A stretch of DNA of 7,520 bases from an uncultured Collinsella sp. (lineage in GTDB: Bacteria; Actinomycetota; Coriobacteriia; Coriobacteriales; Coriobacteriaceae): assembly GCA_900549215.1 (NCBI GenBank), contig URNJ01000085.1:1-7520 (forward strand). The letters run 5' to 3'. A program made the position numbers and the translations under genes. This document shows, piece by piece, positions 1 through 5,149 of this stretch (position 1 is the first letter of the stretch; each line of letters opens with the position of its first letter). Under the pieces are notes generated by a model. The model saw only the letters and a program-made list of their open reading frames with translations, had not been told where the DNA came from and ran no database searches.

Positions 1-1745
1 GCCCACGCGATGGACTCGTGACGTGGGTCAACCCACTCGATGGAGCAGATGCGGTCGGCATACGTGCGGAACAGGTCGGGGTAGCTCGTGAGCATGGTCA
101 GCAGTTCGCGCTCCCCTGCCAAGGACTTGCGCTCAAGATCGGTAAGAACCATCGGCGCAGCCGCAGCCGGTGCGCCCGAGTCGTCAGCCACAGGCACAGC
201 GCCCATACCATCAGGCACATCGAGCGGCGGAAGGTCGTCGACGACCTCCACGGGCGCGGCACCGTAGGCATCGAGCGGGACGTAGTCGTACGGCTCTTCT
301 TCGACCGGCGCGGACACCGGCGGCGTAGAGCCCGATGCCCAAGCACCGCGAGATGTCCCCTGCGAACCAGGCGCCCGACCGCCCGCGTTACCGGACCGCT
401 CAGCCTGTGTCCGCTGGCGCTCATAGTTTTGCTCACGACGTCGTTCCGCATCCTCGCGCTTGGCGACATCGCGAAACACGCGGCCAGAGCTCGCACGCAC
501 GGTCTCCAGATCCAAACCCAGCAGGTCGGCAATCTGGATAAAGTACGTGTCGATCATATAGCTATCGCGCAGCGGATAGATGAGCGTGAGAGCGTCCTCC
601 AGCGCCTTGGCGCGACCGCCCGGCGTGGTGATGTCGCTCGACTCCTGCAGCGAACGGTAGACAAAGTCCATGAGGGGCTCGGCAGCGTCGATGCGCGCCT
701 GCAGCTCCCCTCCGCCGTGCGCCGTGATGAACTCCATGGGATCGTTGCCGTCGGGCAGCACCACGCAGCGCAGGTCCATAGAATCCTGCTCGATAAACTG
801 AATCGCGCGACGGGCGGCCTTTTGACCGGCGGCATCGCCGTCAAACATATAGACGATGCGCTTGGCAAAGCGAGTGAGCGTCTTGACGTGATGCTCCGTG
901 AGCGCCGTACCCAGCGTGGCGACGACGTTTTTAATCCCCGCCTCCCAACAGGCGATGCAGTCGGTATAGCCCTCCACCACGATGGCGGTATCCTGCGCGA
1001 CGATAAACTCCTTGGCCCAATTAAAGCCGTAGAGGTTTCGCTTTTTATGAAACACGCTCGTCTCGGCAGTGTTGAGATACTTAGGCTGGCCGTCGCCCAT
1101 AATGCGACCACCAAAGGCAATGTTGTGACCCTGCTCGTCAAAGATGGGGAACATCACGCGGTCGTAGAAGCGGTCGGCTAGTTGCCCGCGTCCGCGGCTC
1201 ACGGCAACGTTGGCATCGATCATCTCCTGCGGGGTAAAACCCGCCTGGGACAGATGCGACACCAGCGCGTTGCGGCCCGGCGCAAAGCCCAGGCAGTAGG
1301 GGCGGCAGACATCTCCGCCCATACCGCGGCTGGCAAAGTACTCGCGCGGACGGCCGTCCTTACCGCGCATGAGCATAGTGTGATAGAACTGGGCGGTCTC
1401 GGCGCACAGATCGTAGATTCGGGCACGCTTGGTACCGCGCTCGCGGCGGTCTCCAGTGTCGTGAAGCTCAATACCCGCGCGATCGGCCAAATAACGGATT
1501 GACTCGGGAAAGCTCAGGTTCTCGCGCTTCATGATATAGGTGAAGACATCGCCACCCTCGCCGCAGCCAAAGCAATGCCACACCTGCGTGGCGGGAATAA
1601 TGTGGAAGGACGGCGTCTTTTCGCCATGAAAGGGGCAGCAGCCCCAAAACTCATGGCCGCGGGGCTTGAGCTCAACCGTTTCCTGCACGATGGAAACGAG
1701 GTCGGACGCAGCGCGTACCTGGTCTTTTTCCTCATCGCTAATCAC
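1..1745 (-). CDS. dnaG: DNA primase DnaG, GTG start, 3' end beyond the left edge
   Basis: DNA primase makes the short RNA primers for lagging-strand and origin DNA synthesis and works with the replicative helicase. About 581 codons are visible and open to the left edge. The CHC2 zinc-binding domain is at the N-terminus, with ligands C37, H40, C58 and C61 (CPFH and CFGC). The primase core (about 120-370) includes FYDRVMFPIFDEQG and FGGRIMGDGQPKYLN. The TOPRIM motifs are VVEGYTD (E258) and DGDAAG (D302, D304), the expected metal-binding acidic residues. An Ala/Pro/Gly/acid-rich linker covers about 425-533. The start of the helicase-binding domain follows (LTDLERKSLAGERELL onward), with its C-terminal part missing here. 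The start is GTG at 1743-1745: an in-frame TGA lies two codons upstream (1752-1754), and the next in-frame Met (M72) would delete the zinc finger. The start overlaps the ribF stop by 8 nt. Identity is certain; the start is very likely. Confidence 0.97.
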   Translation of the reverse strand, partial: MISDEEKDQVRAASDLVSIVQETVELKPRGHEFWGCCPFHGEKTPSFHIIPATQVWHCFGCGEGGDVFTYIMKRENLSFPESIRYLADRAGIELHDTGDRRERGTKRARIYDLCAETAQFYHTMLMRGKDGRPREYFASRGMGGDVCRPYCLGFAPGRNALVSHLSQAGFTPQEMIDANVAVSRGRGQLADRFYDRVMFPIFDEQGHNIAFGGRIMGDGQPKYLNTAETSVFHKKRNLYGFNWAKEFIVAQDTAIVVEGYTDCIACWEAGIKNVVATLGTALTEHHVKTLTRFAKRIVYMFDGDAAGQKAARRAIQFIEQDSMDLRCVVLPDGNDPMEFITAHGGGELQARIDAAEPLMDFVYRSLQESSDITTPGGRAKALEDALTLIYPLRDSYMIDTYFIQIADLLGLDLETVRASSGRVFRDVAKREDAERRREQNYERQRTQAERSGNAGGRAPGSQGTSRGAWASGSTPPVSAPVEEEPYDYVPLDAYGAAPVEVVDDLPPLDVPDGMGAVPVADDSGAPAAAAPMVLTDLERKSLAGERELLTMLTSYPDLFRTYADRICSIEWVDPRHESIAW

Positions 1746-2745
1746 GGATGCTCACCCCCTGCTCACCCAAGTTGTGACGAATGTCCTCGATATTACCCTC
1801 GACGGTCGCGATCAACTCATCCAGCGAATCGAACACACGCGAGGGACGCAGCCAGCGCGTAAACGCCAGCGAAACGGAAGCGCCGTACAGGTCGCCCGTA
1901 TAACCAATTAAGTTAGCCTCAAGATGCGCAGATGCTGCATCGTCAGCATACGTTGGCGGCAGGCCGACGTTCACGGCAGCGGGCCACACGGTGTCATCGA
2001 CGAGCACCATGCCCTCATACACGCCATCGGCAGGTACCTGAATGCCGTCGGGAACTTGCAGGTTTGCCGTGGGAAAGCCCATGCCAGAACCTTCGTGACG
2101 GCCGCGAATAACACCGCCACGCACCATATACGGGCGGCCGAGCAACTCAGCAGCCAGCTCCACATGGCCCTGTCCGAGCTCATGACGAATGCGGGTGGCG
2201 CAAATGGCCTCACCGCCCTCGCAAAGCAGGTCGTGACCATACACGTCAACGCCGTGCTCGGAACCCCAGGCGCGCATCTCGGCAACACCAGAAGCACCGC
2301 CACGACCCAGCCTAAAGTCGCTACCAACGCGAATCGATCGAATGTCGACCAGACGCGACACCAGCGAGAGAAAATCAACATGGTCAAGCGCCGCAACCTC
2401 AGGCGTAAAGGGAACGGCCACCACCGCATCGACCCCAGTTTGAGCCAGGGCATGCAGACGGTCGGCCGTCGTCATCAATTTTTGAGCGGGCGAAGAGCTC
2501 ACCACAACGTCCGGGTCGGGATCGAAGGTAACCACGACCGCCTTACAGCCATGGGCACGGGCATCACGGACAAGCGCCGTAATGAGCTCCTGGTGTCCAC
2601 GGTGCACGCCGTCGAACACGCCGATGGCAATCGATGCGGCACCCAGGTGCTCGCACTCATCAAACGCATCGGCAGCAACGATGCGAGCCTCGTCCAACTC
2701 GCCCGCGAAAAAGATACACGCGAGCTCGCGAGCGGCCAGCATCAT
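1738..2745 (-). CDS. ribF: Bifunctional riboflavin kinase / FAD synthetase RibF
   Basis: RibF phosphorylates riboflavin to FMN and adenylylates FMN to FAD in the cytoplasm. At 335 aa it has the usual length of the two-domain bacterial enzyme. The N-terminal nucleotidyltransferase (FAD synthetase) domain carries IGVFDGVHRGH (41-51), the VTFDPDP strand (72-78), VGSDFRLGRGG (140-150) and CATRIRHEL (182-190), a variant of the family ISSTxIR motif. The C-terminal riboflavin kinase domain (about 203-330) has the GFPTANL nucleotide/metal loop (223-229, T226 and N228), GVYEGMV, NVGLPPTY, and LEANLIGYTGDLYG, in which E276 sits at the expected catalytic Glu. The start ATG overlaps the truB stop as ATGA. 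A second ATG follows immediately, so the true start could be one codon later. A GGCGGTG element a few bases upstream is a modest ribosome site. The stop lies inside dnaG. Confidence 0.96.
   Translation of the reverse strand: MMLAARELACIFFAGELDEARIVAADAFDECEHLGAASIAIGVFDGVHRGHQELITALVRDARAHGCKAVVVTFDPDPDVVVSSSPAQKLMTTADRLHALAQTGVDAVVAVPFTPEVAALDHVDFLSLVSRLVDIRSIRVGSDFRLGRGGASGVAEMRAWGSEHGVDVYGHDLLCEGGEAICATRIRHELGQGHVELAAELLGRPYMVRGGVIRGRHEGSGMGFPTANLQVPDGIQVPADGVYEGMVLVDDTVWPAAVNVGLPPTYADDAASAHLEANLIGYTGDLYGASVSLAFTRWLRPSRVFDSLDELIATVEGNIEDIRHNLGEQGVSIRD
1753..1760 (-). promoter_or_regulatory. Shine-Dalgarno of dnaG, inside the ribF end
   Basis: The minus strand reads AGGGGGTG here, one mismatch from AGGAGGTG. 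It ends 7 nt before the GTG start of dnaG. It lies wholly within the last codons of ribF, so ribosomes finishing ribF pass over it, which suggests translational coupling. It supports the GTG start. Confidence 0.75.
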
Positions 2746-3674
2746 CGAACACCGCCGATGGCCTGCGGAAAGACATGCTCCATGACAAAGCGGCCACCCT
2801 CAATGCGAGCGAGCGCCTTGAGTCCCCCATCGAGCACCAACGCAAACGGCGCCTTCGAGGCATCGAAATCGGCAAGCGCACGCTCAACGGGAATGCGTCG
2901 GCCGCAGAGCAGGTCGTCGGCAAGATCGCCCGGCAAGTCAACACGCGTGGCGCCCAGGGCCGCAATGGGATCCAGGGCAAAGCCAACCGCAGACTCGGGA
3001 GAAAGCTCCTCGACCGCATGACAGGCGCCAATGGAAACAACACCGGAGGCCGTGCGGCGCAGCGCGGAAATGTGCGCGGCGCTCTCGCAGGCGCGGCCCA
3101 AGTCGCGAGCGAGCGCACGGATATAGGTGCCCTTGCTCACCGAGAACGCCACGGTCCACACACACGTATCACCTTCGCCGCCCACGGCGATCAGGTCGGC
3201 GGCATAGACCTCGACGGGGCGCGGAGGTAGATCCACCGCATTGCCCTCGCGAGCAGACTTGTAGGCGCGAACGCCATTGACCGAGATAGCCGAAAACGCC
3301 GGCGGCACCTGCATCTGCGGGCCCAGCATGGCGGCCAAGCGCTCACGAGCATAGGCAGGATCGCGGAGCTCGTTGGCAACAGACACAGTGCGGACGGCCT
3401 CGCCCTCCGCGTCATCGGTACTCGTCTCGGCGCCAAACGAAATGTCGGCGACGTAGCTTTTCGTGTCGAGGGTGAGCATGCCCAGCAGACGAGTAGCCTG
3501 GCCCACGCCCACCACCATGACACCGGAAGCCATAGGGTCGAGCGTACCGGCATGACCAACGCGACGCTCATGGAGAGCGCGTCGGCACTGCGAGACCACA
3601 TCGTGGGACGTGCAGCCCACCGGCTTATCGACGGCGAGCAGCATATTCAATTGAGAAGGCGTACGACGAGCCAT
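2742..3674 (-). CDS. truB: tRNA pseudouridine(55) synthase TruB
   Basis: TruB converts U55 in the T-loop of most elongator tRNAs to pseudouridine and also acts as a tRNA folding chaperone. The 310 aa match the family length. Visible motifs are LAVDKPVGCTSHDVV (13-27), RVGHAGTLDPMASG (38-51) with the catalytic aspartate D46, YVADISFGAETSTDDAEG (74-91) with the conserved Tyr74, VPPAFSAISVNGVRAY (123-138), SKGTYIRALARDLG (180-193) and SAAHISALRRTASG. The final ~80 residues correspond to the variable C-terminal/PUA-like region and are less conserved. The start is the only plausible ATG after the in-frame TAA at 3690-3692. Its ribosome site is weak (GGATGG, 3 nt before ATG), 15 nt after the preceding gene's stop, so reinitiation is likely. 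The C-terminus overlaps the ribF start by 4 nt. Confidence 0.97.
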   Translation of the reverse strand: MARRTPSQLNMLLAVDKPVGCTSHDVVSQCRRALHERRVGHAGTLDPMASGVMVVGVGQATRLLGMLTLDTKSYVADISFGAETSTDDAEGEAVRTVSVANELRDPAYARERLAAMLGPQMQVPPAFSAISVNGVRAYKSAREGNAVDLPPRPVEVYAADLIAVGGEGDTCVWTVAFSVSKGTYIRALARDLGRACESAAHISALRRTASGVVSIGACHAVEELSPESAVGFALDPIAALGATRVDLPGDLADDLLCGRRIPVERALADFDASKAPFALVLDGGLKALARIEGGRFVMEHVFPQAIGGVR

Positions 3675-3689
3675 GTACCATCCAAAAAG

Positions 3690-4733
3690 TTAAAGCTCGA
3701 CGGTCACCGAAGCGGGATCCTCCCCAACCAGTTCGGCCAGCATGGGAAGTGCCGCGGTGAGCGTCTCGAGAATCGTTCCGTTGTTGGAGAAACCGGCGGC
3801 AGCGGGATGTCCGCCTCCGCCAAAGGCGGCAGCAATCTCGGACACGTTGAGGTCGCCCTTGGAGCGCAGGTTGCCGCGCACCTTGGTATCGCCCTCGATA
3901 CCCTTCAGGAACAGGCAGACCTCGACGCCCATCACCGAGCGCACCACGTCGACCAGGCCGTCGCACTCATCCGAGGTGACACCGCAGGCCTCAAGGTCAC
4001 TCTGGTACGCGTAGCTATACGCGACACGCCCGTGGGCCACCGTCTTGATGCGGCCCATAACGATGGACTTGAGGTGCAAAAACTCAACGCGCATGCTCTG
4101 GTATACCTCGAGCGCAACGCGCGCCGGATCGGCACCGTGGGCAACCAGACGCGAGGCCGCATGGAACGCGGCGGCATCGGCGTTTTGGTACTGAAAACGG
4201 CCGGTATCGGTAACCAAGCCACAAAGCAGGCAGGTCGCAACGCCATCACGTGCGACAATGCCGCAATTGTCCAAGAAGCGGTCGATGATCATGGCGCAGG
4301 CTGCAGCTTCGACGCGCCTCAGGCTGAGCTCGGCAAACTCCTCGCGAGCCGGATGGTGATCGAAGCACACCACATGCTTGGAGCGACGAAGCACCTCGGC
4401 GGAATTATTGAGACGCTCGACGACCGGTACGTCCACCGAGATGAACAGGTCCGGATTGCCGGTGTACGCAGATGCCGGCACCAGGCGATCGGAGCCCTCC
4501 ATAAAACGGTAAATGCGCGGCACCGGATCATCGTCTGCCAGCAGCAGGGCAATGTCCTTGTTGGGGAAAAACTTCATGAGCGAAAGGCCCAGACCCAACA
4601 CGGAGCCCAGGGCGTCGCCATCGGGAGAAGTGTGTCCCGAAATCGCAATGGAGGACGCACCCTCGATGAGCTCGAGGATGCGTCGCTGAATATCTGCAGA
4701 CTCGCACGAGGCGAGGTCGGCGGAATTAGTCAT
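3690..4733 (-). CDS. nrnA: DHH/DHHA1 phosphoesterase, NrnA-like (oligoribonuclease / pAp phosphatase)
   Basis: This is a cytoplasmic, Mn-dependent DHH-family phosphoesterase. NrnA-type members degrade 2-5-nt nanoRNAs to mononucleotides, and many also dephosphorylate 3'-phosphoadenosine 5'-phosphate. The 347 aa fit the family (about 310-350). The DHH domain shows GHTSPDGDALGS (33-44; H34, D38, D40), SVDVP (D101), the signature FDHHPA (D125-H126-H127) and LVTDTGRFQYQNA (D176), which together supply all expected metal ligands. The C-terminal DHHA1 substrate-binding domain has VRGNLRSKGDLNV and GGGGHPAAAGF (305-315). It sits between rbfA and truB, as in many Gram-positive bacteria. The start overlaps the rbfA stop by 8 nt and follows a perfect AGGAGG. 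The fold is certain. The exact substrate (nanoRNA, pAp, pGpG or c-di-AMP products) cannot be read from sequence; the soluble single-subunit form without membrane segments argues against GdpP. Confidence 0.93.
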   Translation of the reverse strand: MTNSADLASCESADIQRRILELIEGASSIAISGHTSPDGDALGSVLGLGLSLMKFFPNKDIALLLADDDPVPRIYRFMEGSDRLVPASAYTGNPDLFISVDVPVVERLNNSAEVLRRSKHVVCFDHHPAREEFAELSLRRVEAAACAMIIDRFLDNCGIVARDGVATCLLCGLVTDTGRFQYQNADAAAFHAASRLVAHGADPARVALEVYQSMRVEFLHLKSIVMGRIKTVAHGRVAYSYAYQSDLEACGVTSDECDGLVDVVRSVMGVEVCLFLKGIEGDTKVRGNLRSKGDLNVSEIAAAFGGGGHPAAAGFSNNGTILETLTAALPMLAELVGEDPASVTVEL

Positions 4734-5136
4734 CTAAAGCTGCCTCCTGGGCGGCATCCGCTATCGGATAGCCGTCCTCGTCCTTTTCGATCGCAAGCGT
4801 GACGGGAACGTTTTCCAGCGCACGCGTGATGCGCTCAGCCTCATCGGTCGAGCGATCGATGCGAAAATCGAGCTCGGGCGTAACACGCCAATCGAGCGAG
4901 CGAGCCAACAGGCTGCGAATACGGCCCTTAGCGCTTGCGAGCGCCTCCATGACCTCGTCGTATCGGCTCGCATCGCACGACACGTACACGCGCGCGAACG
5001 AACGGTCCACCGCGACCTCGACCGCGGTCAGAGTAACTAGGTCGAGACGCGGATCGGAAACCTCAAAGAGCAGGATATAACCGAGCTTCTCGCGAAGCTG
5101 CTCGCCCAGACGGCGGGTTGCCTGCGTTTGCTTCAT
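4726..5136 (-). CDS. rbfA: 30S ribosome-binding factor RbfA
   Basis: RbfA binds the nascent 30S subunit near helix 1 and the neck, and is needed for late 16S rRNA processing and cold-adapted growth. The 136 aa give the usual single KH-type domain. Characteristic stretches are an N-terminal helix (RRLGEQLREKLGYIL), SDPRLDLVTLTAVEV, the FARVYVSC strand (47-54), and the SAKGRIRSLLAR helix pair with the AxG kink (A69-K70-G71) typical of RbfA KH domains. LDWRVTPELDFRIDRSTDEAERI (81-103) follows. The acidic tail after about residue 105 is variable in the family. The start ATG follows a good AGGGGG at 7 nt and lies 11 nt after the infB stop. The stop is embedded in the next gene's start. The infB-rbfA pairing is one of the most conserved in bacteria and supports the call. 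Confidence 0.96.
   Translation of the reverse strand: MKQTQATRRLGEQLREKLGYILLFEVSDPRLDLVTLTAVEVAVDRSFARVYVSCDASRYDEVMEALASAKGRIRSLLARSLDWRVTPELDFRIDRSTDEAERITRALENVPVTLAIEKDEDGYPIADAAQEAALDD
4743..4748 (-). promoter_or_regulatory. Shine-Dalgarno of the nrnA-like gene, inside rbfA
   Basis: A perfect AGGAGG on the minus strand, 9 nt before the ATG at 4731-4733. It lies within the last codons of rbfA and fixes the start of the DHH gene. It is the strongest ribosome site among the five junctions. Confidence 0.85.
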
Positions 5137-5143
5137 AGTGCTA

Positions 5144-5149
5144 CCCCCT
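5144..5149 (-). promoter_or_regulatory. Shine-Dalgarno of rbfA, overlapping the infB stop
   Basis: AGGGGG on the minus strand, 7 nt before the rbfA ATG. It overlaps the infB stop TAG (5148-5150), so a ribosome terminating on infB covers the rbfA ribosome site, a layout that favours coupled reinitiation. Confidence 0.75.

Noticed and set aside
18..1502. Long plus-strand open frames (18-1181 and 1182-1502) opposite dnaG
   Set aside because: They are antisense to a dnaG frame with intact zinc-finger, TOPRIM and linker sequence. Their predicted proteins are Arg/His/Ala-rich with no recognisable domain. G/C-rich third positions suppress stops on the opposite strand.
1529..1735. Minus-strand frame starting at an ATG a few bases after the dnaG GTG
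   Set aside because: It is out of frame with the zinc-finger-containing dnaG frame, ends after 68 codons, and encodes an Arg/Ser/Pro-rich product with no motif.
2515..2517. Asp in place of the common His in the RibF TFxPHP motif (here FDPDP)
   Set aside because: The position is not invariant: as I recall, E. coli RibF has FEPQP here. All other catalytic motifs are present, so loss of function is not indicated.
1924..3021. 365-codon plus-strand frame opposite ribF and truB
   Set aside because: It spans two unrelated minus-strand genes across their junction and has low-complexity basic composition and no known motif; it is a shadow of the real genes.
3675..3689. T-rich stretch (CTTTTTGG) between the nrnA-like gene and truB as a terminator
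   Set aside because: Only five T residues, with no GC-rich hairpin before them in a 15-nt gap that also carries the truB ribosome site.
3552..4802. 416-codon plus-strand frame opposite the nrnA-like gene
   Set aside because: This is the longest antisense frame, but it shows no domain, runs across gene boundaries into truB and rbfA, and lacks a convincing promoter or ribosome site. The minus-strand DHH gene has every catalytic motif.
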